This document shows positions 17,546 through 26,258 of a stretch of DNA of 64,000 nt, piece after piece. The translations under genes and the position numbers were made by a program. The number at the start of each line of letters is the position of its first letter. Position 1 is the first letter of the stretch. This stretch comes from Barthelona sp. PCE (lineage: Eukaryota > Metamonada: BaSk clade): the NCBI GenBank assembly GCA_040285745.1, contig JAUFOR010000002.1, positions 62,001-126,000 of the forward strand, in the 5' to 3' direction. The notes beneath the pieces were generated by a model. It was given only the letters and a program-made list of their open reading frames with translations. It was not told the origin of the DNA and made no database searches.

Positions 17546-18220
17546 TTCACAACCATCAACCAGTGATGTGAGTAAACCAAAGTGTATTTCTTCAATTTCT
17601 TCCTGTTCTTTAATTTGTGGGGATGTAGGGAAGTCAGTTTCGAGCAGTAAACGGCTAGGGATAGACTGGAGAACATGTTGCATTGAATCGCAGCGTGTTG
17701 AGAAAGAGAAGAAAATGTTTGGGAACTGATGATGAACTGAATCGATTAATGATGGAATATAAGGACAACGGTGCAGAATTATGGGTATATTATGTGCACC
17801 TATCTCATCAAGAATACGGTGAATCTTCTCAGTACTCTTAAAATTATGTATGACTAGAGGTCGACGGAATGTCACTGCTAGTTCTGCATGCAGCCGAAAT
17901 ACTGTCATTTGAAACTCGGCGGATATACCGGCCCTCTTTTTGTGTATTCCAGTTTCACCTACCCAAAGGTTTGGGTTTTCCTCAAGCACTTCAGTAAGCT
18001 GTGTTCTCATCGAATCAATGGTTAATTCATCCGTTAAGAAGAACGGATGGAAGCCCACGCACCCAATGACATTGTTGTTGTCACTGGAAATCTGTGCAAC
18101 AAAGGGTATATCAACAGGTCTTGCGCTATTTACGACGTATGTAACGTTCGGATACTTTGCGTAATCAAAACCCCGAATAAAACACGTGTGACAGTGGAAA
18201 TCCACGTACTGAGTCTGCAT
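17492..18220 (-). CDS. TatD-family metal-dependent hydrolase
   Basis: A 242-aa TIM-barrel hydrolase of the TatD family. The metal ligands can be followed through the chain: DFHCH at residues 7-11, a GFHP segment, the bridging Glu in VGETGIHK, His in VIHNF, His in ILHRC, and Asp in LLETDFP. Family members are 3'-5' DNases acting in DNA repair or DNA breakdown, and trypanosome relatives degrade DNA. The frame is open to an ATG 12 codons upstream, but family proteins begin just before the DxHxH strand, and that extension is pyrimidine-rich leader-like DNA ending TCATA before the chosen ATG. The 3' end overlaps the coiled-coil gene tail to tail by 54 bp. All ligands are present, so it is probably active. 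Confidence 0.88.
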   Translation of the reverse strand: MQTQYVDFHCHTCFIRGFDYAKYPNVTYVVNSARPVDIPFVAQISSDNNNVIGCVGFHPFFLTDELTIDSMRTQLTEVLEENPNLWVGETGIHKKRAGISAEFQMTVFRLHAELAVTFRRPLVIHNFKSTEKIHRILDEIGAHNIPIILHRCPYIPSLIDSVHHQFPNIFFSFSTRCDSMQHVLQSIPSRLLLETDFPTSPQIKEQEEIEEIHFGLLTSLVDGCESLLFSNFERLCIILGGV

Positions 18221-18401
18221 TATGAGATAGAAATGAAGAAGCACTTTTTGTGACATCTTTTTATTACTTTAGTATCACAATCTGATGATTTAGTGTTATT
18301 ATAATAATTATTATGTGCTAAAATATGAGAATTTTGCAAATAGTTTAACCTGCTTTCACCTCTTCCTTTTCTTACTCTTTTTTCTTCTTTAAATAGAAAA
18401 A

Positions 18402-18815
18402 ATGCAAAGCAAAAGTACAAAATACACAGGTATAGAACTGTATAAGCTGCTTAATCCAAACGAATGGGAGAGAGTTTCAAATAACCTAACAATAGTAACT
18501 AAATCGGGATATATTGAGATATATAAGCCCGATAAAAATATTTTATGGCGTGTAGAAAGCACAGATGAATGGTCTATTCGTAGATATGAAAACCTGCTAT
18601 ACATAAGTAACACAGGGTCTCAAAATCCGTCAATAATTGCAGTTTCGCACAGAAGTATCGTCACATTACGTGAAATAGAAGCTGTATGCAAGCTAAATTT
18701 GGAGAGTTTTAATGTAGATCAAATAACTCGAGAAATTAAAGGATTACTTAATGATCCTTGTTTTGGTACGTACATGGAACACGTGGATCGCGCATACAAG
18801 TCGATACTTCAATAG
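18402..18815 (+). CDS. Small uncharacterised protein, 137 aa
   Basis: A 137-aa soluble protein with an ordinary mix of residues. The first two thirds read as alternating beta strands (LTIVTKSGYIEIYKP, ILWRVES, LLYISN, IIAVSH), suggesting a small PH-like or WH1-like barrel, and the last 40 residues as two helices ending DPCFGTYMEHVDRAYKSIL. I do not recognise it. It is divergent from the TatD gene across 181 bases that must hold both promoters, and its leader is strongly pyrimidine-rich (CCTCTTCCTTTTC...). The reading frame and promoter placement support a real gene; function is unknown. Confidence 0.6.
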   Translation: MQSKSTKYTGIELYKLLNPNEWERVSNNLTIVTKSGYIEIYKPDKNILWRVESTDEWSIRRYENLLYISNTGSQNPSIIAVSHRSIVTLREIEAVCKLNLESFNVDQITREIKGLLNDPCFGTYMEHVDRAYKSILQ

Positions 18816-19145
18816 TTTTTGAAGCTTGAATTAGGACCACAATTTCTCTAACACATTTGCATTTTTTAGCTGTTTTTGATCTGGCCAAGCGGCCTACATA
18901 GTGAGTTAACAGCTCCTGATAAATAAAAATGTCGATTATAGTTAGTTTACTTTAGTCACAAAGATTGAGAATTTTTTCTCTGCGCATGTTAAAGATTCTT
19001 TATTTTAAAACGCACATGCAACTGATTCTAACATATTTATCCAGTCACCAACTTCGAATACATATATCAACCAAAATTTTTTCATTTTCGGTTTTATTCC
19101 TCATCTCATCCCTTTCACTCCTTTTAAAGGTTATCTCTCATACTG
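18816..19145. other. Intergenic region, 330 bp, promoter of serC
   Basis: Spacer before the aminotransferase gene. The last 80 bases are pyrimidine-rich with repeated TCA steps (TTTTCATTTTCGG, CCTCATCTCATCCCTTTCAC, TCTCATACTG), as expected for the leader of a strongly expressed gene in this genome. A TGGCCAAGCGG stretch near 18883 looks like a tRNA A-box, but no cloverleaf closes around it. Confidence 0.5.
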
Positions 19146-20249
19146 ATGTCCGCCCCCCGCCCCGTGTACAACTTTTCCGCTGGTCCTTCCTGCCTTCCTA
19201 TGGCTGTTTTGGAACAAGCTCAACAAGAATTCTTGAGCTTTGACAACAGTGGTATGAGCGTCGTCGAGCTTTCTCACCGCTCTGCTTACTACTCAAAGAT
19301 CCACAAGGACGCTATTGCCAACTTGAAGACCCTTCTTGATATCCCCGATAACTACAAGGTTCTCTTCGTGCAGGGTGGTGCTACCAGCCAGTTCTCCTGT
19401 ATCCCCATGAACCTTATGGGTACAGATAAGACCAAGACTGCCGACTACGTCATTACTGGTTCTTGGTCCAAGAAGGCTTACGATGAGGCTGTTCAACTCG
19501 GTTACAACGTTAACATCGCCGCCAAGACCGATTACACTCGTCTCCCCACCGCTGAGGAGTACACTTTCAACCCCGAAGCCAGCTACGTTCATATTTGTGA
19601 CAACGAAACCATCTGCGGTGTTTGTTTCGATGAACTCCCTAACGTTCCAGAGGGTGTCCCAATTGTTGCTGACATGTCTTCCAACATCCTTTCGAAGCCC
19701 ATCGACGTCTCCAAATTTGGTATGATTTACGGTGGCGCTCAGAAGAACGTTGGTCCCTCTGGTATGACCATTGTCATCATCCGTGAGGACCTCATTCAGA
19801 AGGTTCCCGGTATCCCCATCTACATGCAGTATCACCTTCAGGCTTCCAAGGATTCTCTTTACAACACTCCTTGTACATTTGCTACTTACATGGCTGGTCT
19901 CGTCTTCAAGTGGCTTCTTGAGCACGGTGGTCTTCCCTGGATCCACGCTATCAACCAACAGAAGGCTGATTTGATCTACGGTGCCATTGATGACTCAGAG
20001 GGTTTCTATCGTGCCCACATTGCCCCCGAGAACAAGAACTGCCGTTCCATTATGAACATTACTTTCTTCTCCAGTGATGAGCTCACCCCCATCTTCCTTG
20101 AGGAAGCTGCTAAGGAGGATCTTCAGACTCTTAAGGGTCACCGTAGTCTTGGTCCCAACCTTCGTGCAAGCATTTATAACGCTATGCCTTTGGAAGGTGT
20201 TCAAAAGCTTGTTGATTTCATGAACAAGTTCCGTGAACAACACTGTTAA
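19146..20249 (+). CDS. serC: Phosphoserine aminotransferase
   Basis: A 367-aa class V PLP aminotransferase (SerC/PSAT1). It converts 3-phosphohydroxypyruvate and glutamate to phosphoserine and 2-oxoglutarate, the second step of serine synthesis. Diagnostic segments are YNFSAGPSCLP at the start, MSVVELSHRS, VLFVQGGATSQF (the PLP phosphate-binding region), DMSSNILSKP and YGGAQKNVGPSG with the Schiff-base Lys200, then a C-terminal FRASIYNA-like segment (LRASIYNA). Length matches the family. Codon use is much more restricted than in most neighbours (AAG, ATC, GGT, CTT and TTC preferred), as in highly expressed genes. The leader is rich in TCA/pyrimidine steps. Its presence implies de novo serine synthesis, or use of the enzyme in vitamin B6 metabolism. 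Confidence 0.97.
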   Translation: MSAPRPVYNFSAGPSCLPMAVLEQAQQEFLSFDNSGMSVVELSHRSAYYSKIHKDAIANLKTLLDIPDNYKVLFVQGGATSQFSCIPMNLMGTDKTKTADYVITGSWSKKAYDEAVQLGYNVNIAAKTDYTRLPTAEEYTFNPEASYVHICDNETICGVCFDELPNVPEGVPIVADMSSNILSKPIDVSKFGMIYGGAQKNVGPSGMTIVIIREDLIQKVPGIPIYMQYHLQASKDSLYNTPCTFATYMAGLVFKWLLEHGGLPWIHAINQQKADLIYGAIDDSEGFYRAHIAPENKNCRSIMNITFFSSDELTPIFLEEAAKEDLQTLKGHRSLGPNLRASIYNAMPLEGVQKLVDFMNKFREQHC

Positions 20250-20364
20250 ACATCCCACATCCCCTTTTAATATTTCCCACGTGTTTATTAACTCTTTTTT
20301 GTAGTAAAGAAAGCGTTTTAACTGAATTTCATTAAGGTTCAATTGAACTAAAATGCAGTGTATC

Positions 20365-20634
20365 CTACTGTTTATAGGACCTGTCCTCTTCCACAATACG
20401 CTTCAAAATGTTAATACGATAATCCTTCTTCTCGTTAGCTTCAGAAAGTTCACTCACCTTCTGTCTGAGCTCTACATTTTGCTCCCTGAGGCGATTGGCT
20501 TCAGCTGCCTCCTCACCCAATACGAATCGAAGCTGATGAAGTGTTTCAACAATACACTTAACATCTTCACTGTCGGTACCCGATTTGATGCCCACAATCT
20601 GTTCAAGAGCTGAAATTCGATCTGCCAAACTCAT
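20365..20634 (-). CDS. Small coiled-coil protein, 89 aa
   Basis: An 89-aa protein starting MSLADRISALEQIVG. Residues 35-75 form an uninterrupted heptad helix (AAEANRLREQNVELRQ...) with no membrane segment. The opening resembles short subunits of microtubule-motor or kinetochore complexes, but there is too little sequence to assign. It converges on serC (115-base gap) and faces the secreted nuclease across a 339-bp divergent promoter region. Its ATG and conserved-looking charge pattern support a real gene. Confidence 0.6.
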   Translation of the reverse strand: MSLADRISALEQIVGIKSGTDSEDVKCIVETLHQLRFVLGEEAAEANRLREQNVELRQKVSELSEANEKKDYRINILKRIVEEDRSYKQ

Positions 20635-20973
20635 TTTTTAATATGTAAAGGATCCTTAAAAAGGTTAGAAATTTGATAAAGCTGGAATTACCTTGGCTTT
20701 TATAGGAACTTTGCAAAAATGCCTTGATTTTGGTTAGAAACACTCATAGGTCCACAAAAACATTCTTAAATGCTGAAATACTGTAAAAAAGTATAGAATC
20801 TTGTTGATTTCAGCTTTTATAAGCTCTACTTTGTTATTAAGCGAGTCTATATTGTAGATAGAAGGTGGTCTGGCTGTTGAAAATCATGCAACCTGCAAAT
20901 TTGTAGCTTTTCTTGTATTTAGTTTTTCATCTTATATCTTGATTTTTATTCTGACTATCACAGCTTTTTTTCA
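20635..20973. other. Divergent promoter region, 339 bp
   Basis: AT-rich spacer between the 89-aa coiled-coil gene and the secreted nuclease gene. On the plus side it ends CAGCTTTTTTTCA immediately before the ATG, the shortest TCA-to-ATG distance in the window. No RNA gene or repeat was recognised. Confidence 0.5.
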
Positions 20974-22008
20974 ATGAAATATATTTCCTTTGTCTTAATT
21001 TTTGCGATTTTACTTTCAGTTTCTTCAGCCGTACTTTTAGAGTGTCCTCGTGCACCTGGTGCTCCAGCTGATCGTCGAGAGAACATGGATGAACTTATCA
21101 TCACCCAGTTCAACGTCCAATGGCTCTTCCTTGGTGGCGGTAAGCACAACGCCGAATGCCCCGGTTCTTATTGCGATTGGAAATCTCAGTCTCAGGCCCA
21201 GCGTCACTTAACTGAGGTTGCTGCAACTCTTGATAAGATGCCCGGTGACATCATCAACCTCGTTGAGGTTGAGGACTGCGATGTCCTCATTCAACTTCTT
21301 GCCAAGATGGAGAACGGTCATCTCTTCCGTGCCTATCTCGTTTACGGAACTGACAGCCAGAACGGTCAAAACGTTGGTATCATCACTAAGGTTGACCCCT
21401 ACGTCGATCTCACCAGAACCGAAAACCGCTTCACTTACCCCATTGCCGGTAACACCTGCGGTTACAAGGGTCCCACCAAGTCCACTGGTCTCACCCAGCA
21501 CTTTGGTACCAAGTTCAAGCTCCAAAACGGTAAGATCCTTGCCCTTTACGGTGTGCACTTTATTGCTCACCCTGACGATCCGGTTAAGTGCGTCAAGCGT
21601 GAGGCCCAGGCTATGGTCTTGAAGAACTTTATCGAACAAGACGTTAACTACGAGTACGTTTGTGTCCTCGGTGACTTCAACGATTACGATTCAACCGTTC
21701 CGGATCAAGCTGGCAATCTTGCTGCTTCTCGTGCTTCTGCCTTCCTTAAGGACTCTGCTATGGGTCTCTTTAGTGTTTCTGAGTTTGCTGATAAGTCTGA
21801 GCGTTGGACTTCTTGGTGGAACAAGCATCACGATGGTAAGGACCACGGTGGTAAGGAACACACTCAAATTGATCATATTCTTCTGGATAACAGAATGCGC
21901 GGTGCCGTCAAGAGCGTCGCTTATGATCATAATCACAAAACTGGTGATGGTTACTTTGTCTCTGATCACTGGGGAATGTGGGTTACATTGGATACTTCTA
22001 AGTTTTAA
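20974..22008 (+). CDS. Secreted endonuclease/exonuclease/phosphatase-family protein
   Basis: A 344-aa protein with a clear signal peptide (residues 1-19, MKYISFVLIFAILLSVSSA) and an EEP (DNase I-like) fold. Catalytic segments are FNVQWL (Asn), LVEVEDC (metal-binding Glu), GVHFIAHP, LGDFNDYDS (Asp and Asn), QIDHILLD and the final SDHWGMWV (Asp-His). All expected catalytic positions are filled. No membrane anchor follows, so I infer secretion or delivery to a digestive vacuole, with extracellular DNA or a phosphodiester as substrate. Codon choice is as restricted as in serC, suggesting high expression, which fits a nutrient-scavenging nuclease. Exact substrate is not determined by the motifs; sphingomyelinase and inositol phosphatase relatives share them. 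Confidence 0.88.
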   Translation: MKYISFVLIFAILLSVSSAVLLECPRAPGAPADRRENMDELIITQFNVQWLFLGGGKHNAECPGSYCDWKSQSQAQRHLTEVAATLDKMPGDIINLVEVEDCDVLIQLLAKMENGHLFRAYLVYGTDSQNGQNVGIITKVDPYVDLTRTENRFTYPIAGNTCGYKGPTKSTGLTQHFGTKFKLQNGKILALYGVHFIAHPDDPVKCVKREAQAMVLKNFIEQDVNYEYVCVLGDFNDYDSTVPDQAGNLAASRASAFLKDSAMGLFSVSEFADKSERWTSWWNKHHDGKDHGGKEHTQIDHILLDNRMRGAVKSVAYDHNHKTGDGYFVSDHWGMWVTLDTSKF

Positions 22009-22062
22009 TAGCCGAAAAAAGAATAAATTTTTCTAGTTTCGTTTAATAACTACGTTTATTTC

Positions 22063-24081
22063 TTAGATTCGATCCTCGATGATACTCCTCAAGGCGGAGA
22101 GCGATCTGCCATATAAATTCTGCTGTGCAACCTCGATTTCAAATTGGGGATCAAAGTTTTCCTTACTCAGCTCGTATAAGTCTGTGATTGGCCCCAGCTG
22201 CTTGAAACGGGAATAGTCCCTTGACAAATATCGTAAAGCGAACCCATCAAACGTGCCAGAATCAATTTTTTTGGAAATATCACCAAAGTTGGGTGCCATT
22301 TTATGATTTATGTTACCGAACTGGTCATAACGGTCAGCGACATCATCATATAAATAGCTCACAATGCGTTCATGTGGAAACCCGTTGGGGAACTTCAGTC
22401 GATGATGAACCTTCTTGAGAAAAGTCATGCACTCGTGCTCATCATCAACATTCACTGGATCTTCAAGATTCTGTGCTCTGCGAAGCATCGTCATGACACC
22501 ATCCTTAGAGTCCATGTCATAATCATAGTAGCAAACGAGCATACACAGTGCTGTTACCAAACCCAAATTAAAAACTCCAACACAGTAGTCATTACCCAAT
22601 AGCATCGACAGTGCAATAGTTGCACACCTCGTAAATCCGTGGGCACCAAGCACATTGGTTGAGAAAAGTTCAACCATATCTGCCTGCTTTGTCGGCCGTA
22701 TCAAAAAACAGTCACGTCCCATGTAGCAAAACGCGTCACTATCTGTTGTGTACGCGAAATGAGCACTGTGCTCAGACACAAGCGAGCAGACTAAACGCTC
22801 AGCCTCTCCGCGCGATTGTATCATCGGCGTGTTGAAAAGCCAACAAAGTTCTAGAATCGAACTGGTGCAATTGAGAGAAGAGACCGGCAAGTTTTGAAGC
22901 AGTTCCAGCTCTGGCGCTCCATCCACTCTTACTTCGCTGTTCTGCCTTTCAATTGCAAAATTTTCATCTTCAGCACCTGTTACATAATTAAAATCCTCGT
23001 CTTCACGTACATCACTCTCATCCTCATTGGTTTCAACAAATTTAGGCGAAGAAACAGTAGTCAACTGATCATCACTCACGGCTGCATGCTTTTCTTCAAA
23101 TTTTTCCTCAGATTTGTGCTCAACCATTGTTTCTGTTGCTCTTTTTGTCTCCCTTTCCGTAAATTTTGTCCCTTTTTCGAAAGCAATCACCTCATTTGGT
23201 GATGAAATTTCATCTACCAATGCAGAAGATGGGTGTTCATGAACTTTTTGGATTTCGGTTATGATGTTTTCTTCATCTGTAGCTAAAACCCTACTTTTGT
23301 TTGATTTTTCGTCAACAACGTCTTGAGATACGTTGGCTACCGAGTTTATAATTGCAGTAACTGTCACTTCCTCTGTTGCGGTGGGTTTGGCAATACGCGC
23401 AACAAGACCTTTTGTAAACTCTTCATCGTTATCTTTGAGCATAGAATCAGAGAAAAAATCACTGTCACTATCACTATCACTGTCGGAATCGACTGTGGCA
23501 CGAAACACTTCTTTTAGCAGTGCCCTATCAACACACTGTGCCTTTGACGGCGGCTCTTCTACCACTGTGGATGGGATCTCACCAATATCTAAAGGAATTA
23601 TTGTCTCATCGAAATCAAGCAGTGTCTTTTCAGTCGTCCCCATCTGAGACACAATAGAGCTCGTAATATCGCTAAGAACCGTAGTTGAGGACGTGGTGTC
23701 GTCAAGCAGTTGCGGTAGATTGGCCTTTGCTATCTCAGTGAGAGTTTTCACCATTGCTGAATGTTTGCGTTCCTCTAGCCGTTTCATACGTTCCTTCTCT
23801 CTCATTCTACGCGTCTGCACGGTCATATACTTGAGCGGAGGAGCACGGCCCTCAAAGATAAGGACTGGCTGGATTCCGTTGACGCCAAGTCGGGAAATGA
23901 GGTTAATGAGGGCTACCTCTGCACTCGATCGAACTGGATTTCCCTCATCGTCACAAACAAAGTATCTGGCTCGTGCCATCCATACTGCTGTGTCAATAGC
24001 AACTTTAAAGCCACGCAATTCTGAAATTGGAATCTTTTTGCCAAATGGCCTTATAATCTTCCAAAATGAGTGAATTCCCAT
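22063..24081 (-). CDS. XPG/RAD2-family structure-specific nuclease
   Basis: A 672-aa protein starting MGIHSFWKII, the usual FEN1/XPG opening with Gly2 at the active site. A TTG three codons upstream is not used. The N-domain (residues 1-110) carries Asp30 in AIDTAVW. In LIFEGRAPPLK the metal-binding Asp expected in FDGxxPxLK is Glu77. An acidic, low-complexity spacer of about 290 residues, including an (SD)n run, separates it from the I-domain (about 400-530) with RGEAERL, TDSDAF and LLGNDYC. The long spacer is typical of XPG/RAD2 (nucleotide-excision repair 3' incision) rather than FEN1 or EXO1, though 672 aa is short for XPG. The C-terminus lacks an obvious PCNA-binding QxxLxxFF. XPG-like assignment is moderate; nuclease family is secure. 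Confidence 0.85.
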   Translation of the reverse strand: MGIHSFWKIIRPFGKKIPISELRGFKVAIDTAVWMARARYFVCDDEGNPVRSSAEVALINLISRLGVNGIQPVLIFEGRAPPLKYMTVQTRRMREKERMKRLEERKHSAMVKTLTEIAKANLPQLLDDTTSSTTVLSDITSSIVSQMGTTEKTLLDFDETIIPLDIGEIPSTVVEEPPSKAQCVDRALLKEVFRATVDSDSDSDSDSDFFSDSMLKDNDEEFTKGLVARIAKPTATEEVTVTAIINSVANVSQDVVDEKSNKSRVLATDEENIITEIQKVHEHPSSALVDEISSPNEVIAFEKGTKFTERETKRATETMVEHKSEEKFEEKHAAVSDDQLTTVSSPKFVETNEDESDVREDEDFNYVTGAEDENFAIERQNSEVRVDGAPELELLQNLPVSSLNCTSSILELCWLFNTPMIQSRGEAERLVCSLVSEHSAHFAYTTDSDAFCYMGRDCFLIRPTKQADMVELFSTNVLGAHGFTRCATIALSMLLGNDYCVGVFNLGLVTALCMLVCYYDYDMDSKDGVMTMLRRAQNLEDPVNVDDEHECMTFLKKVHHRLKFPNGFPHERIVSYLYDDVADRYDQFGNINHKMAPNFGDISKKIDSGTFDGFALRYLSRDYSRFKQLGPITDLYELSKENFDPQFEIEVAQQNLYGRSLSALRSIIEDRI

Positions 24082-24140
24082 TACAAACAACCATGCAAAC
24101 TTAACTATAGCCCGAAAGAAGTGAGAAAAATTTCTACATT

Positions 24141-25103
24141 TTACTTCAAGTTAGAGTATGCTCTGTTGAGTGCAGTGTTAAACCTTTTGCAGCAATCATC
24201 GTAATATCTCCGCTGAACGTCCTCTCTTCTCTTTCTTAGGTTCTGAACATTAACTAGAATACGCTGGGCCACAGCCTCTCCATTTTTCTCTATTTCAGCA
24301 CGTACCAAATCGACTGCAGTGCTTTTTTTGTGTGTTTTGGTGTTTTGAGCCACCTTTTTAGCAAGTCTCGAAATATTTGTCGAGCTTGACTTGAACAAGT
24401 GTGAAACGTTACGTTTTTTGCTTTTCTGTTCTTTTTGTGGGGCAGTATCGTCAATAACCAAATCAAAAAGGTCCTCATCGTCGTCATTCAATTTTTGTTG
24501 TTTCATTGCCAAATCCTTATGTTTCTCAGCGTGCTTTTCTCCAAGTAACTGGTTTAAAAGAGACACTTTCTCGTCTTCAACGGTTCCAACACTAGCCATG
24601 CGCTTAGCCTGCTGTTTGACAAGTCGCTTAGTCAGGCTCAATTGTTGCATGCGATGCTTTCGCCTTTTCGCTCCAGATGAAGATACAGAAATGCGGCTAA
24701 TGACGTCCTCGTGTATTAATGTGTCGTCCTCACCTTCTTTTATGCTATCCATCAGTTCAGGTAAGACATCACGCTCAAATTCAACACGGAGTCCTCTATT
24801 CTCCATAAGTTCACTGTATTTCGTTTGGCAACTGCCAATGGGAAGACGCATAACCTTTGAAATTGTTGCCCACTGATTAGGGAACCGAGAATGAGTTTCA
24901 AGCAGCTCATCCTCTTGTTCTTTCGTCCAATCAACCGTGGTTTGAGTTGATAAAAACTGGTAACGTGCCTTACAGTCGTTTGCTGACCTCCCAGGAAGAA
25001 CACTTGCAATTCGACCCCAACTGAACAATCCATAACGACTTACACATGCCTGCAATGATTTATCCTCAACTTCAGACCAGCTTTGTAATCTTTTAGACAC
25101 CAT
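24141..25103 (-). CDS. CDC5L: CDC5/CEF1-like splicing factor, short form
   Basis: A 320-aa protein with two Myb/SANT repeats at residues 5-50 and 57-102. They follow CDC5/CEF1 closely: W..VEDKSLQACVSRYG..SWGRIASVL..RSANDCKARY, then W..EQEDELLETHSRFPNQWATISKVM and QTKYSELM. CDC5 is a core member of the NineTeen complex that stabilises the catalytic spliceosome. The rest is basic and helical with a Lys/Arg-rich middle and a C-terminal helix. Family members are usually 590-800 aa, so much of the C-terminal region is reduced. This agrees with a genome that still splices but has few introns. The stop codon is embedded in AGTAAA (24140-24145 on this strand). Confusion with another two-repeat Myb protein is possible. 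Confidence 0.8.
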   Translation of the reverse strand: MVSKRLQSWSEVEDKSLQACVSRYGLFSWGRIASVLPGRSANDCKARYQFLSTQTTVDWTKEQEDELLETHSRFPNQWATISKVMRLPIGSCQTKYSELMENRGLRVEFERDVLPELMDSIKEGEDDTLIHEDVISRISVSSSGAKRRKHRMQQLSLTKRLVKQQAKRMASVGTVEDEKVSLLNQLLGEKHAEKHKDLAMKQQKLNDDDEDLFDLVIDDTAPQKEQKSKKRNVSHLFKSSSTNISRLAKKVAQNTKTHKKSTAVDLVRAEIEKNGEAVAQRILVNVQNLRKRREDVQRRYYDDCCKRFNTALNRAYSNLK

Positions 25104-25295
25104 GCACTTTCATTGCCCTGTTGAAAAGTAGAAAAATTGCAATAGCAATACTAACACATTTTTTATATCTGGAATGCACTTTAAAATGGGCAAATATCCC
25201 GTATATTCTTATTGTTAGCCACATTAATGAAACTAACTATTGCTTTCATAATCTTCTTCCTTTTCAGTTGCATTTAGCTAAGCATATTTAAAGGG

Positions 25296-26075
25296 ATGAA
25301 TACCGACGATTTGGGCTTGTCTATTGACATTAAAGCTGCAGAACCAACTCATGTTGAAACTAGTTTTTCAGATATGGACAGATCTGCGGTTGCAAAGAGC
25401 GAACAGCTCACCACGACGCCTGTGAAGCGAGCGCCGCCGCGTCGCAAAAAGAGACCGGGCTTGAGTCCACAGAGAAGAGTATCAGAACGAAACGTTAACA
25501 GACAAGTCTCTCCAAAGAAGCAGATCCCTGTACAACCAGTGCAGACCACTCCAGAGTCACCTTCTGTGCTCAAAACCAACTATCCACAGTTAATGAACAA
25601 GAAATCTATCAGGTTAATTTTTGACAACAAGAAAGACTATCAGAACAGTAGTGATCCTGAAATGGAGACCCCGCTTGCGCTGGAGGCACGGGAGCAACTT
25701 AAATTCGATACAGATATCGTTAGCGCTCTACACGAGTTTGTTGTCAATGTTTATCATCCTGATCCTATGGGACGTGTATGGAGGGATTCATACATTGAGG
25801 TGCACCAGAACATGAGCCGAGTGCTTCTCCCCAACATCTCTGATAACGAGAGAATAGAATTGGCTGAGTTAGATTGGCTAAATGATGCTCCACAAGGTAA
25901 AAGTTTTATGATGACCAATGAGGTTTGTATGGTCGTGTTTGTTTTGGCTGATTTATGGACGCTCAACATCGATAAGGAAGAGTATATAGATTTCTTGAGT
26001 GTTCTTCGTCTTAAATTAGTGTATGAGAATCAAGGTTCAAAAGATAGAGACGCCTATGATGTTTTGAATGCATGA
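25296..26075 (+). CDS. Uncharacterised protein with conserved-looking C-terminal helical domain
   Basis: A 259-aa protein in two parts. Residues 1-115 are disordered, Pro/Lys/Arg-rich and full of SP/TP sites (TPVKRAPPRRKKRP, LSPQRR, VSPKKQ, TPESPS), typical of a phosphoregulated or nuclear tail. Residues 125-255 form a compact helical domain with YIEVHQNMSRVLLP, AELDWLNDAP, then VLADLWTLNIDKEEYIDFLSVL. The last motif reminds me of a domain in flagellate and ciliate proteins where 'ELADLWT...YVxFL' recurs, but I cannot name it. An AATAAA lies three bases after the stop. The 192-base divergent gap to CDC5L carries both promoters. Function is unknown. Confidence 0.65.
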   Translation: MNTDDLGLSIDIKAAEPTHVETSFSDMDRSAVAKSEQLTTTPVKRAPPRRKKRPGLSPQRRVSERNVNRQVSPKKQIPVQPVQTTPESPSVLKTNYPQLMNKKSIRLIFDNKKDYQNSSDPEMETPLALEAREQLKFDTDIVSALHEFVVNVYHPDPMGRVWRDSYIEVHQNMSRVLLPNISDNERIELAELDWLNDAPQGKSFMMTNEVCMVVFVLADLWTLNIDKEEYIDFLSVLRLKLVYENQGSKDRDAYDVLNA

Positions 26076-26258
26076 AAAATAAAATCAATTAAATATAACG
26101 GGACTATGCTTTATTACTGGATTATATACCCATGATATGGAAAGGAAATTGAGAAAACCATATTTCAACATGTACTTTTTATATTAGCATAATTCACGTA
26201 TAGATAGCTATTAAACTGCTGGCAGCGTCTGGTTATTGATAGTGATAAAGAATAGATC

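Noticed and set aside
18876-18950. tRNA-like sequence with an A-box match (TGGCCAAGCGG)
   Set aside because: No acceptor or anticodon stem can be paired around it and there is no B-box (GTTCGANTC) at the right distance.
23460-23490. Tandem TCACTA/TCACTG repeat in the XPG-like gene
   Set aside because: It is simply the coding sequence of an Asp-Ser run in the acidic spacer.
25200-25271. Possible 5'-UTR intron end (ACTAACTATTGC...CCTTTTCAG) before the 259-aa gene
   Set aside because: No matching GTATGT donor was found in the 192-base gap; the pyrimidine run is explained by leader composition.
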